DNA from: JAJFUE01 sp041687335
GTDB lineage: Bacteria > Sumerlaeota > Sumerlaeia > MVZB01
Direction: 5' to 3'
Length of the DNA: 64,000 nt
Assembly (NCBI GenBank): GCA_041687335.1
Contig: JAWLCE010000001.1
Location: forward strand, 186,001 to 250,000
The translations under genes and the position numbers were made by a program. Position 1 is the first letter of the stretch, and every line of letters begins with the position of its first letter. This document shows, piece after piece, positions 25,685 through 34,841 of the stretch. The notes beneath the pieces are model-generated. The model ran no database searches. It had not been told where the DNA came from and saw nothing but the letters and a program-made list of their open reading frames with translations.

Positions 25685-26694
25685 GCGATCTCAGCACGGG
25701 TGAACGCACGATGAAGAACCCTCAAGATACCGCCCGCGCGCGCAAGGTCCGCATCGAGGAAGTCGATCTGCTGCTGGCCCACCCCGATCGCATTGAGCTG
25801 CGCTGGATCGGCAATGCACCGCTGCGCGACCAGTTGCTGGCGGCCTGGATGGTCCTCGGTCCGGGGGACCTGCCGCTCAACCCGCGCCTGATCGGCCGCC
25901 CCGGCATCGGCAAGACCACCCTGGGCTATGCCGTCGCCACCGAGATGGGCCACGACGTCTACATCGTCCAGTGCACGATGGATACCCGCCCCGAGGACCT
26001 GCTGATCATGCCCGTGGTCTCCGAGGGCGGCCGCATCGCCTACCACGCCAGCGGGCTGGTCACCGCGATGCTGCGCGGGGGAGTCTGCATCCTCGACGAG
26101 GCCAATCGCATGAGCGAGAAGAGCTGGGCCAGCCTTGCCCCGCTGCTGGACCGCCGCCGCTACGTGGAGTCGATCGTCGCCGGCCTGAAGCTGCACGCCC
26201 ACCCCCAGTTCCGCCTCTGCTGCACGATGAATGACGACGCCTCGACCTACGACGTGCCCGAATACATTCAGTCGCGCCTGCAGCCGCAGATCGAGATCAC
26301 CTTCCCCTCGCGCGAGGAGGAGCGGCAGATTCTCAAGTATAATGTGCCGCTGGCCCCCGACGAGCTGATTGAGCTTGGCCTGGCCCTCCTGCAGCGCGCC
26401 CACCAGTTCGACCTGGGCATCACCCCCCGCGACGGCATCCATATCCTGCGCTATTGCCTGAAGATGGGCGCCTGTAAAAACGGCGACCCCGAGAAATTTT
26501 TCGATGAATCGGTGCAGGCGATTCTGGGCCAGGATGGCGCCGATCTGCTCAGTGGCATCATCCCCGCCAGCGCTCGCCCCACTCCGATCCTCGACCCCGA
26601 CGCCACGCTTGGCTTTGGCGAGGACGATGATGATGACGACGAAGATGACGATGACGACGAGGGTGATGACGATCTGGACCAGCGCTGGCGCTGA
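25681..26694 (+). CDS. MoxR-type AAA+ ATPase with acidic C-terminal tail
   Basis: This 337-residue protein has Walker A GRPGIGKTT from residue 72, Walker B CILDEANRMS with D139 and E140, and sensor text CCTMNDD, the pattern of AAA_5/MoxR ATPases that act as assembly chaperones. The last about 25 residues are almost only D and E followed by DQRWR. The start at 25681 overlaps the stop of the O-antigen ligase gene by 4 bp; an ATG at 25711 is an alternative. MoxR proteins usually neighbour a VWA-domain protein; none is present here. It probably serves the upstream membrane protein, but this is inference. Confidence 0.85.
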   Translation: MSDLSTGERTMKNPQDTARARKVRIEEVDLLLAHPDRIELRWIGNAPLRDQLLAAWMVLGPGDLPLNPRLIGRPGIGKTTLGYAVATEMGHDVYIVQCTMDTRPEDLLIMPVVSEGGRIAYHASGLVTAMLRGGVCILDEANRMSEKSWASLAPLLDRRRYVESIVAGLKLHAHPQFRLCCTMNDDASTYDVPEYIQSRLQPQIEITFPSREEERQILKYNVPLAPDELIELGLALLQRAHQFDLGITPRDGIHILRYCLKMGACKNGDPEKFFDESVQAILGQDGADLLSGIIPASARPTPILDPDATLGFGEDDDDDDEDDDDDEGDDDLDQRWR

Positions 26695-26715
26695 CGCGCC
26701 GGGGTTGCCGCCCGC

Positions 26716-28293
26716 TCAGTTGTGCGCCGGCCGGCGCCAGATGATCGTCGAGCCGATCTGGTCCACCGGCTCATAGCCAGCCTCAACCAGCAGGCTCTCA
26801 TAATAAAATCGGCCGCGCCCCGACTCACGCCCAGTCCAGATCCCCGCCACCACCAGTTCATAGTCGCCGCCGCGGATCGCCGCCTCAAGCTCGGCCTCGG
26901 TCATCAGGCCCAACCGTCGCGATTGCTCCGCCGAATCCAGCCGCTCGACCATCCCGGCAAAGTGATTGTGCAGACCCCCGACAATCTCGGCTCGAGTGCC
27001 GATCAAATATCCTGGCCACCAGCTCATGACCGGCGCCCCCGGCGGGGCCAGCTCGTCGATCCGCCGCCCGACCCAACGCACCACCCCCGGCCGCAGGTCG
27101 TATTCCGTGACTTCCAGCCAGAATTCGCGGCTCTCCTCGACCTCGCCCCCGCGCCAGTAACGCTGGAACGAGCCGTGGGCCGAGACGGCGGCCACCAGCA
27201 GCAAAATCGCCAGCGCCCCAACACGCAGTCCGGTCCGGCGCAGCCCGCGCCAGGCCTCGGCCGCCGCCGGCGCCGCCAATAGCAGCAGCCACGGCGTCGC
27301 CAGCGCCAGGTATTGCAGGAACGGCCGCACCCCGATCGAGGCCGTCCCGACGAGCGCCGCCAGCGCCAGCACGAGGAACCCGTCCTCGATCCGCCACGCA
27401 GGCCACCGCCGCCACGCCCGCCACAGCGTCAGCGCCACGGCCAGCACCCAGGCCGGCTGTTCGATGAACTGGCGACTCAGTGCCGGCAGGTTGGTCATCA
27501 ACCGTCGCGCCAGCGAGGCATCGGCCCCCAGTTGGTGAATCCACCAATTGCCATACATGAAAGATTCGGGCGCCTGCGCGTGAAACCAGCCGAGCAGCAG
27601 CAGCGGCGGAATCCAACCGGCGACAAAGCACAGCGCCGGTCGCCAGCTCACCCACCGCCGCGGCCAGCCCTGCGCCAGCAGCGCCAGTGCCATCAGCATC
27701 GGCAACGGCGCCACCGTCAGCCGCGTCAGGATCGCCAGCCCCGCCAGCACGCCCCCCAGCCAAAGCCGCCACCAAGATCGCGCCTCGCCATCAGGCCGCG
27801 CCAGCGCCCACGCCCCCAACAGCATCAGCGTCGCCAGCCCATAGACCTTGACCGTGATCCCCCAGGCAAAGCCGATATCGGCGCTCAGGTAGATCGCCAA
27901 CCACGCCGCCGCAACACCCAGCGAACCCCCGCGCCGCCAGCAGAGCCAGCCAAAAATCAGCGCCCCCGCCCACGCCACCAGCGCCGCCATCGCGCGCGCC
28001 TGAATCCAGTCCACCCCGCCCGCCAGCCAGCCGGTCCCCCCCCACAGCAGCGGCACCAGCGGCATTTGCGGAAAGAAGAAATCGCGGTAAAGCACGCCGC
28101 CCTCACTCACCAGGCGGGCGGCATAGAGGTAATAGGCCTCGTCGGCATCCACGCGACGGGTTGCAGCCAGTCCAAGCAGCCACGCCCCGCTGGCCGCCGC
28201 CATCAGCAGCACCGCAAGCGCCCGGCCCCGTCCCCACGCCGCTAGTGTCCGATCCTCCCGCAAGCCATTTCCCCTTTCGACGGGCATCATCAT
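26716..28293 (-). CDS. Membrane glycosyltransferase, family 39/83 (PMT/ArnT-like)
   Basis: This 525-residue membrane protein has about 11 hydrophobic segments. The first periplasmic loop carries the catalytic acidic motif RVDADEAYYLY (D51, E52), typical of PMT-2/ArnT-type enzymes that use polyprenyl-phosphate sugars. A soluble C-terminal domain of about 130 residues follows. It transfers a sugar from a lipid carrier to an acceptor at the periplasmic face. Three ATGs in a row begin at 28293; the first is used. It converges with the MoxR ATPase gene, 21 bp apart. The acceptor (lipid A, glycan or protein) is not predictable. Confidence 0.85.
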   Translation of the reverse strand: MMMPVERGNGLREDRTLAAWGRGRALAVLLMAAASGAWLLGLAATRRVDADEAYYLYAARLVSEGGVLYRDFFFPQMPLVPLLWGGTGWLAGGVDWIQARAMAALVAWAGALIFGWLCWRRGGSLGVAAAWLAIYLSADIGFAWGITVKVYGLATLMLLGAWALARPDGEARSWWRLWLGGVLAGLAILTRLTVAPLPMLMALALLAQGWPRRWVSWRPALCFVAGWIPPLLLLGWFHAQAPESFMYGNWWIHQLGADASLARRLMTNLPALSRQFIEQPAWVLAVALTLWRAWRRWPAWRIEDGFLVLALAALVGTASIGVRPFLQYLALATPWLLLLAAPAAAEAWRGLRRTGLRVGALAILLLVAAVSAHGSFQRYWRGGEVEESREFWLEVTEYDLRPGVVRWVGRRIDELAPPGAPVMSWWPGYLIGTRAEIVGGLHNHFAGMVERLDSAEQSRRLGLMTEAELEAAIRGGDYELVVAGIWTGRESGRGRFYYESLLVEAGYEPVDQIGSTIIWRRPAHN

Positions 28294-28338
28294 AATGCCC
28301 CGCCGCCACCAACGCAATCTTGCGGGTCCGGACCGAAG

Positions 28339-28399
28339 TGGCAGGTGGGGTCTTCAACTCGACGTGGCATCCAGTGTCGGCTCGAAGAGCCGACCTGCC
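28339..28399. repeat. Intergenic palindromic repeat, family A, copy 1
   Basis: The perfect palindrome GTCGGCTCGAAGAGCCGAC lies at 28376-28394 and an imperfect hairpin precedes it. The element matches 41489-41549, with a 25-bp block around the palindrome identical in both copies. It sits in the 28294-28482 interval between the divergent upstream end of the membrane glycosyltransferase and the 3' end of the alkaline phosphatase gene. Confidence 0.7.
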
Positions 28400-28482
28400 T
28401 TGCCCGCATGAAAAACAAAGGGGCGGCCGATGCGCCTGGGTTCATCGCGCATCGCCCGCCCCGGTTTCTGGCTTGAGCCGGC

Positions 28483-29730
28483 TTACTTGGCCTCGGAGAC
28501 GACCGCCGTGGCCTCACCGGCCAACCAGGCAGCGAACGCCGCCCGATATTCCTCCTGGACCGGGCCCGCCAGGTCGCGGCCCATCGCGCGCGCCAAGCGC
28601 CGCGCCACTTCCGTGTTGTCCATCATGCCGGCAAACGCCTCGGCGCCCGGCCCCTCTGCAAAGATCGGAACGCTGGCGGCCGAATGCGACCCGCTCGACC
28701 AGGTCATCATTTCGATCAGTTTCTCACCGCGCGTCTGTGCAATCTTTCCCTTCCCGGGCAGCGTCAGCGCGCCGGTCTCGTGATCGGCTGTCACCACAAT
28801 CAGCGTCTGCTCGCCGACCAACTCGCGTGCGCGCGCCACAGCGTTGTCCAGGGCGATCACTTCACGCACGAGCCGCGCCCCATCATTGGCATGCCCGGCA
28901 TGGTCGATCCGTCCCGCCTCGACCATCAGGAAGTAGCCCTTGCCGCGCCCCTCGAGCGCGCGAATCGCAAACTCAACCATCTCGGCCAGCGACGGCTCCT
29001 CCTGCGTCCGATCCAGCTCATAGCTCATGTGGTCGGCGTGAAACAGGCCCACCACCCGCTGGTCGGCAGCCTTCGGGTCGAGCGCCAGCAGCTCCGTGCG
29101 CGAGCCGACCATGGTCCAACCCGCCTGCGTCAGCTCGTCCACCAGGTCACGGTTGTCCTTCCGCTTGCCGGTGGTGCTGGTCGCCTCATCCCGCCAGTTT
29201 GCCCCACGGAAAAAGGCCTTTCCGCCGCCCAGCAGCAGCGTCAGCTCCGAGCCCGCCACCTGTTCGGCGATCTCCGTCTCCAGACCGCGCGAGCTTGAGT
29301 AGGCATAAAAACAGGCCGGGGTGGCATGCGTGACCCGCGCCGTTGAGATCACCCCCACCGCTCGCCCCTGCGACCGCGCCAGGTCCGTCAACCGCTCCAG
29401 CGGCCGCGCCTGCCCGCTGGGGTCAATCCGCGGGTCGGTCATTGAAATTGTGCCGTTGTTGGTCTTGGCCCCGCAGGCCAGGGCGGTGCCGGCCGCCGCC
29501 GAATCGGTCACAAAATCGCTGGTGCTCCAGGTGCGCGTCATGCCCACCACCGGCATCCGCTCCATTGCCAACTCGCCGGCCGAGCCATGCGCAAACAAAC
29601 GCCCCGCATCCACCTGCGCCGGCCCCATGCCGTCGCCGATGAACAGGATTACATTGCGGGTCTCTGCCCGCCCCTGCGGCGCCCACGCCAGCGCCAGCAG
29701 CATGATCAAACAAACCCTATGCATCTTCAT
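28483..29730 (-). CDS. Alkaline phosphatase, PhoA family, secreted
   Basis: The 415-residue precursor has a signal peptide (cleavage expected after residue 22, GRA-ET). Active-site features are visible: metal ligand D33 in FIGDGMGP, nucleophile S77 in TDSAAAGTA, EAGRIDHAGH, TADHETG and SGSHSAAS, which supply the zinc-site histidines and aspartates. It releases phosphate from monoesters in the periplasm. The ATG at 29730 follows AAGGGA, and a perfect -10 box is found at 29765-29770. A Na+/Pi transporter gene lies 6 kb away, but no Pho box was recognised. Confidence 0.92.
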   Translation of the reverse strand: MKMHRVCLIMLLALAWAPQGRAETRNVILFIGDGMGPAQVDAGRLFAHGSAGELAMERMPVVGMTRTWSTSDFVTDSAAAGTALACGAKTNNGTISMTDPRIDPSGQARPLERLTDLARSQGRAVGVISTARVTHATPACFYAYSSSRGLETEIAEQVAGSELTLLLGGGKAFFRGANWRDEATSTTGKRKDNRDLVDELTQAGWTMVGSRTELLALDPKAADQRVVGLFHADHMSYELDRTQEEPSLAEMVEFAIRALEGRGKGYFLMVEAGRIDHAGHANDGARLVREVIALDNAVARARELVGEQTLIVVTADHETGALTLPGKGKIAQTRGEKLIEMMTWSSGSHSAASVPIFAEGPGAEAFAGMMDNTEVARRLARAMGRDLAGPVQEEYRAAFAAWLAGEATAVVSEAK

Positions 29731-29764
29731 TCTATGGTCCCTTCGAAAGCATTTTTGACAGCAG

Positions 29765-29770
29765 ATTATA
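29765..29770 (-). promoter_or_regulatory. TATAAT -10 box of the alkaline phosphatase gene
   Basis: On the minus strand TATAAT lies 35 bases before the ATG at 29730, leaving a leader of about 28 bases. The hexamer at -35 distance (near TTTCCT) is poor, so an activator may be needed. Confidence 0.45.
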
Positions 29771-29841
29771 ACCGAACGCGGAATGAGAGGAAAAGTGAGG
29801 AATTGACGAGAATGGGCACGTTTTAATTCGTGGCTCAACGC

Positions 29842-29953
29842 GAACCCACGGATGCGCTGCTCACCAAGCCCCGACGGGGCGGCCGCAAGTAGCCGTGGGT
29901 GACCGCGGGGAACCCACGGTCAATCGCCTAACAAACCGAGCCCCGAAGGGGCG
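29842..29953. repeat. Composite intergenic palindromic repeat, family B (CCCACGG / GCCCCGAAGGGGC)
   Basis: Two units occur in a row: AACCCACGG (29843-29851) with GCCCCGACGGGGC (29868-29880), then CCGTGGGT (29893-29900), AACCCACGG (29911-29919) and GCCCCGAAGGGGC (29940-29952). The CCCACGG and CCGTGGG arms can pair with each other. It lies in the 269-bp gap upstream of the alkaline phosphatase gene, where no coding sequence is seen. Confidence 0.65.
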
Positions 29954-29999
29954 ATTGATTGTTGCGGAGATTGAATTCCACCAAAGATCGGCCGCCGGC

Positions 30000-32108
30000 T
30001 CAACCGACCGCCGCGCCCGCCACCAGCAAACGCGGGGCTTCTTCCACCAGCAGGTTCAGCTCCGCCCAGACGCGCTCGGCCTCGATCAGCGCCACTTCAT
30101 GGTTGGCCGCCAGCCCGCGCTTCTCCTCAGGCGTCAGGTCCATCATGCAGGCGCGCAGCGTGCGGTGGATCGGCCGCCCCCAGCGATCGCGCCAGCGCCG
30201 CTCATCCATCGGCCCGTAAAGCGTCAGGCTCGGCACGTCCAGCGCGTGGGCCAGGTGCTGCGGCCCCGCGTCGACCGTCGTGATCGCGCGGCAGTGCGCC
30301 ATCCAGGCAATCAGCTCGCTCAGCGGCGCCTGGCGCAGCAAGTGAATCCGGTCCGGGCAGGCGTCGGCCAGCGCGTCGAGCGGGTTCTGCTCGCCGATCG
30401 CATTGACCACGATCCGCCAGTCGGTCTGCTCCATGATCATCGCCGCCAGCCGTTGCCAGCCCTCGGCGGTCCAATATTTATAAGGCGTCCCGGCGTCGGT
30501 GTTGAACATCACCAGCGGCGGGCCTTCGAGCCCCTCGGCCAGCCAGCCATGCTGGCGCACCCGCCCGACCGTCGCCGGCTCGGGCGCCAGCCGCGCCGGC
30601 TCGGGCCGGCACTTGAGCCCAGCCACCTCGAACAGCCGGCACAGATTCTCGCTCTCGTGCAGCGCCAGGTTCTTGTGGACGCGCACACCCAGCCGCTTGA
30701 TCCGCCACTGCCGCCGCAGCCCATGATCGTTGCCGAAGCCGATGATCGGCCGCGGCGGCCGCCGCAGCCCCGTCACCGTCCGGCCCCACGGCTCGTGCAG
30801 CCAGGGGGCGGTGATCGCGTCCGGGTTGACCTGCTCCAGCCAGCGCTGCATCCACGCCCGCGCCTCGGGCGAATCCGGGTCCAGTTCGGGCAGCACCGTC
30901 AGGTTGAGCCGATGCACCCCCCCCAGCGCCGTCCGCGCCGACGCCGGCGCCAACACGTAAAGGCCCAATCGGGGATTCGACCGCATCAGCCCGCGCAGCA
31001 CCGACTGCAGGATCACCAGATCCCCCAGGTAACCCAGCGCGATGACCGCGATCCGCTCCACCCGCAGCGCCTGCGGCTTGACCGGCCGCGATCCCAACCA
31101 CGGCCCCGCCAGCTCGCGCGCCATCGCCTTGAAAATTGCGAAGTCATGCCGCGTCGCCGCCGCCGCCAGCGCCGGCTGAAGCGCCAGCCACGGCAAGCTC
31201 GCCCCTCCGGTCAGGTGTCGCTCCGCCAGCGCCGCCAGCGCGTGCCCGTGGCGCTGGCGCGTCAGGCGGTGATAGTGCCAGTGCGCCCGCCGCGTCTCGG
31301 GCTGCTCCCAGATCGCCGCCACCTGCGCGGCCAGCTGCCGATACCACTGCGTCGCCAGCGGCGCGATGTCCTCGCGCCGACCCTGCCGCGCCGCCCAGGC
31401 CTGCCCGTCCAGCGCCGCCCGCCGCGACAGGTAGCGCAGGTCCAGCCGCATCGGGTCGATGGCGTGGCTGACCATCAGCAGCGGGTCGAATTTCGTCGCA
31501 TAACCGTTCACGCGCAGGTTCTGCCACCACTGCGCGTCCTCGCGCCCGGTCAGGTAGCGCGCGCGCTCGTCCGCTCCCAGCCGCCCGCCGATCTCCTGGA
31601 ATGGCAGCTGCCGACAGGCCTCGGCGCGCGCAAACAGGTTCGCCGTGAAGGGATAATGATACCGCCCCGCCTCCGGCCCCATTTGGCCCGGCACGCTGAG
31701 GCCCACCATCCAGCCCATCTCCGGGTGCCACCATTCGGGCCAGCTCTCGATCCCATGCGGCTGCACGAGTCCGCCGACCGCATCGGCCCCCGCCAGCGCC
31801 GCCCGCCCGCGCGCCACCCAATCCTCGGCCGGCAGGCAATCGTCATCCAGGAACGCCACCAGCTCGCCGCGCGCCTGCGCCACGCCGAAGTTGCGCATCT
31901 CGGCCCAGCTGCCGTGTCCCTGCCACGTGATGTAGCGCAGCGCCGGGTGCGACCAGGTGCGAAAATAATTGGGGGTCCCGTCGGTCGACCCCGTGTCGAT
32001 CAGCACGACCTCATCGCCGCCCTCCAGCTGGGGCAACAGGCGCTCCAGCCCGCGCAGCAGTCGCCCAAGCCGGTTGCAGGTCAGGATAATGATCGATAGG
32101 CTCGCCAT
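30000..32108 (-). CDS. Fused glycosyltransferase: GT2 domain followed by GT9 (heptosyltransferase) domain
   Basis: This 702-residue soluble protein has two parts. Residues 1 to about 260 are a GT-A family 2 domain (LSIIILTCNRLGRLLRGLERL, LIDTGSTDGTP, FLDDDCLP as the DxD site). Residues about 365-700 are a GT-B family 9 domain of the heptosyltransferase type (IAVIALGYLGDLVILQSVLR, VMFNTDAGTPYKYWTAEGW, ITTVDAGPQHLAHALDVPSL, LYGPMDERRWRD). It probably adds two core sugars in sequence. Both domains look complete. No other core-LPS gene adjoins it. The start follows GGGGAG at a longer than usual distance. Confidence 0.88.
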   Translation of the reverse strand: MASLSIIILTCNRLGRLLRGLERLLPQLEGGDEVVLIDTGSTDGTPNYFRTWSHPALRYITWQGHGSWAEMRNFGVAQARGELVAFLDDDCLPAEDWVARGRAALAGADAVGGLVQPHGIESWPEWWHPEMGWMVGLSVPGQMGPEAGRYHYPFTANLFARAEACRQLPFQEIGGRLGADERARYLTGREDAQWWQNLRVNGYATKFDPLLMVSHAIDPMRLDLRYLSRRAALDGQAWAARQGRREDIAPLATQWYRQLAAQVAAIWEQPETRRAHWHYHRLTRQRHGHALAALAERHLTGGASLPWLALQPALAAAATRHDFAIFKAMARELAGPWLGSRPVKPQALRVERIAVIALGYLGDLVILQSVLRGLMRSNPRLGLYVLAPASARTALGGVHRLNLTVLPELDPDSPEARAWMQRWLEQVNPDAITAPWLHEPWGRTVTGLRRPPRPIIGFGNDHGLRRQWRIKRLGVRVHKNLALHESENLCRLFEVAGLKCRPEPARLAPEPATVGRVRQHGWLAEGLEGPPLVMFNTDAGTPYKYWTAEGWQRLAAMIMEQTDWRIVVNAIGEQNPLDALADACPDRIHLLRQAPLSELIAWMAHCRAITTVDAGPQHLAHALDVPSLTLYGPMDERRWRDRWGRPIHRTLRACMMDLTPEEKRGLAANHEVALIEAERVWAELNLLVEEAPRLLVAGAAVG

Positions 32109-32316
32109 ACGTGATCAGACTCCCCGAAAATCAACCAGGTTTGGGTCCCCGCGCCCTCGGGCGCAACCCCTCCCCAGAGTTTGCCCCAGCCCGCCCGCTC
32201 AGGCAAGCGGTAAGGCCCTTTCCTATGCTTATCGCCTCAATTCTTCGCCTCCTGCAGACTGAAAAACCCGAATCAATAACAAGTTGCCGGGGTCGCAGAG
32301 TCGGCGCCAAATAGAT

Positions 32317-32352
32317 TTCTCTGCGATTCCTTTGCGCTCTTGGCATCTTGCG
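32317..32352. repeat. Decayed TTTGCG-type tandem repeat, copy 2
   Basis: CTCTGCG, CTTTGCG, CTTGGC and CTTGCG units follow each other within 36 bp in the 258-bp gap between the glycosyltransferase start and the MFS gene end. Compare 7691-7724 and 44759-44800. Nothing else is seen in 32109-32366 apart from a small GCGCCC-TC-GGGCGC hairpin. Confidence 0.4.
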
Positions 32353-32366
32353 ATTTAATCTTCCGC

Positions 32367-33653
32367 TCAAGTCGGCATCTCGGGCAGGTCGCACGCCGCC
32401 GGTTGCGAGTCCAACAGCCGCAGGTGCGGCAACCGCCGCCCGAAAAGCAGCCCCGCCCCCAGACAGCAGGTCCCCCCCAGCGCCAGCGTCGCCGGCGCCC
32501 CGATCAGATCCGCCAGCGCCCCAGCCACCAGGCTCCCGAACGGCGCCACCCCGATCAGCGCCATGATGTAAAGGCTCATCACCCGCCCGCGCATCCGATC
32601 CTCAACAATCGTCTGCAGGATTGTATTGCTCGAGGCCAGTTGCAGAATCAGCCCGAACCCCGCCACCCCCAGGAACAGCAGCGATAACCAGGTCACCCGC
32701 GACAGCGAGAACGCGATCAGCCCCGCCCCGAACAGGATTGCCGCCAACGCGACTGCCTTATCCAGCCCGCGCACCCCGCGCCGGGCTGCCAGCCAGATCG
32801 CCCCGCACAGCGCACCCACCCCCGGCGCCGCCGCCAGAAATCCAAACAGGCTTGCCTCCCCGCCCAGCACCTTGGATGCAAAGACCGGCAGCAGCACCGT
32901 GTAGGGCATTCCCATCAGGCTGGTCAGCGCCACCAGCAGCAGCAGCGCCCGGATCGGGGCCGAGCGCCCCGCATACAGCAGCCCATCGCGCACCCCGCCC
33001 AGGAACGAGCCATCCTGCGCCGCCGGCTGCCGCGCCGCCAGCCGCATCGCCAGCAGCGCCCCGATCACCGCGATATAGCTGACCCCGTTGATTAAAAAGC
33101 AGACCTGCTCGCCCCACCTCGCGATCAGCAGCCCCGCCAGCGACGGCCCCACCAGCCGCGAGCCGTTGACCATCGATGAATTGAGCGCGATCGCGTTGGC
33201 CAAGTCCTCGCGGTCCCCGATCATGTCCACAAAGAAAGACTGGCGCGCCGGCAGGTCAAAGGCGTTGATGCACCCCAGCAGCAGCGCCAGCGGGATGACG
33301 TGCCAGACCGTGACCACCCCCGCATACACCAGCCCCGCCAGCGTCAGCGCCTGCGCCATTGCCAGCGCCTGGGTCAGCAGCAGGATGCGGTGGCGATTGA
33401 AGCGATCCGCGACCACCCCCGCCGCCGGCGTCAGCACCAGCGAGGGGATCTGCGTGCAGAAGCCGACGATCCCCAGCATCAGCGGCGACCCCGTCAGCCG
33501 ATAGACCAGCCACCCCATCGCCACGTGCTGCATCCAGGTGCCCGTCAGTGAAATGATTTGGCCGAAAAAAAAGAGCCTGAAATTGCGATGTCCCAGCGCG
33601 CGGACGATAAACGGCCAGCCTCGGCGTTGGGCGGCCGCCGGTGGAGTGCTCAT
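32367..33653 (-). CDS. MFS transporter, MFS_3 / enterobactin-exporter-like group
   Basis: This 428-residue protein has 12 hydrophobic segments. N-terminal text FRLFFFGQIISLTGTWMQHVAMGWLVYRLTG and the loop GVVADRFNRHRILLLTQ are typical of the DUF894/EntS-like MFS group, and INAFDLPARQSFFVDM and AIALNSSMVNGSRLVGP are further family blocks. It is probably a proton-driven exporter of a small molecule in the inner membrane. No siderophore or antibiotic genes are near, so the substrate is open. The 132 bp upstream of the start (33654-33785) carry no recognised signal. Confidence 0.85.
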   Translation of the reverse strand: MSTPPAAAQRRGWPFIVRALGHRNFRLFFFGQIISLTGTWMQHVAMGWLVYRLTGSPLMLGIVGFCTQIPSLVLTPAAGVVADRFNRHRILLLTQALAMAQALTLAGLVYAGVVTVWHVIPLALLLGCINAFDLPARQSFFVDMIGDREDLANAIALNSSMVNGSRLVGPSLAGLLIARWGEQVCFLINGVSYIAVIGALLAMRLAARQPAAQDGSFLGGVRDGLLYAGRSAPIRALLLLVALTSLMGMPYTVLLPVFASKVLGGEASLFGFLAAAPGVGALCGAIWLAARRGVRGLDKAVALAAILFGAGLIAFSLSRVTWLSLLFLGVAGFGLILQLASSNTILQTIVEDRMRGRVMSLYIMALIGVAPFGSLVAGALADLIGAPATLALGGTCCLGAGLLFGRRLPHLRLLDSQPAACDLPEMPT

Positions 33654-33785
33654 CGAGGGTTGGCTTTCATGACACGAAACATCCTGCCGAGCCGTCCCCC
33701 TATGGCGGAAGACCAGCTTTGCCCCAAATCATACCAACCCCAGCCCCCCGCTTTCGACGAAAAACCCGAAAATCATGGTTTGGCG

Positions 33786-34838
33786 TTATTCTTCTTCGGC
33801 GGGGGCGGTGAGCCAGCTCTCTAGCGCGGCCGGCCACCTCTCCGGCCAGGCGACGTCGAGCACGGCGGCCATATCGGGCGGCGGGCTGGAGAAAAATGTA
33901 AGTGGCTCTCCGGTAAGAGGGTGCTCGAAGCTCAGCCGGGCCGCGTGAAGCATCTGGCGCTCGGGCCAGACCGGCCCCAGCCCGTTCTTGACCGCCGTGT
34001 TGAGCGCCTGCGCAACCCGCTGGCGCGTCCAGCCATACTCCGGATCGCCCAGAATCGGTCGGCCGATCGACTGCAGGTGGACGCGAATCTGGTGCGTGCG
34101 GCCGGTGTGGAGCGTCAGTCCCAGCAGCGCCAGCCCCCCCGACTGCAGCAGCAGCCGCCAATCGGTGCGGGCCTCGCGTCCCTGACCCGGCCGTGCAATC
34201 CCAATTTTCTTGCGGTCGGTGGCGCGGCGGATCAGCGGGCGGTCGATCGTGCCGTCATTCTCGCCCATCTGCCCACTGACGATCCCCAGGTAACGGCGCC
34301 CGATGCGCCGCTCGGCCATTGCGTCGATCAGCGCCAGGTAGGCCTGCTGGGTCTTGGCCGCGACCAGCAGGCCGCTGGTCAGCCCATCAAGCCGATGGAC
34401 AATTCCCCAACGACCCTCCCCGCCCACGCCCGCCAGCCCCGGCCCACAGTGGGCCAGCAGGGCGTTGGCCAGCGTGCCGCCGGGATGGCCCGGCGCCGGA
34501 TGGACAACGAGCCCGGCCGGCTTGTTAATGACGATGACCTGCTCATCCTCGTGCACGATCGCCAGCGGGATGGACTCGGGGCGCAGGCGCTCGGTGTCGG
34601 GGGTGGGAATGCTGTATTCAATGCGGTCGCCGGCGCGCACCTTGTAGCGGGCTAGCTGGAGCGCCCCATTGACGAGCACGCAGCCCGCCTCCAGGTCATG
34701 CTGAATCTGGTTGCGCGCGCGCTCGGGCAGGCGGTCGCTCAGCCAGCGGTCCAGCCGCAGCCCCGCATCCTCGGCGACGATGAAAAATTGGTTGGTGGTC
34801 ATGATGGGAACGAGACCGGCCGTGGCCGGTGCCGGCAA
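33786..34838 (-). CDS. RluA family pseudouridine synthase (RluD-like)
   Basis: The 350-residue protein has an N-terminal S4 RNA-binding domain (LRLDRWLSDRLPERARNQI) and the catalytic domain with GIVHRLDGLTSGLLVAAKT (catalytic D151) and TGRTHQIRVHL. It converts uridines in 23S rRNA to pseudouridine. A TTG at 34838 is used because AGGAGG lies 8 bases before it, inside the end of the HU gene; the ATG at 34802 lacks a site and would shorten the protein by 12 residues. The 3-base gap to the HU stop indicates translational coupling. Confidence 0.88.
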   Translation of the reverse strand: MPAPATAGLVPIMTTNQFFIVAEDAGLRLDRWLSDRLPERARNQIQHDLEAGCVLVNGALQLARYKVRAGDRIEYSIPTPDTERLRPESIPLAIVHEDEQVIVINKPAGLVVHPAPGHPGGTLANALLAHCGPGLAGVGGEGRWGIVHRLDGLTSGLLVAAKTQQAYLALIDAMAERRIGRRYLGIVSGQMGENDGTIDRPLIRRATDRKKIGIARPGQGREARTDWRLLLQSGGLALLGLTLHTGRTHQIRVHLQSIGRPILGDPEYGWTRQRVAQALNTAVKNGLGPVWPERQMLHAARLSFEHPLTGEPLTFFSSPPPDMAAVLDVAWPERWPAALESWLTAPAEEE

Positions 34839-34841
34839 GGA

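Noticed and set aside
29895..32099. Open frame of 734 codons on the plus strand
   Set aside because: Mirror of the GT2-GT9 gene. The translated text is basic and low in complexity, and both GT signatures are on the minus strand.
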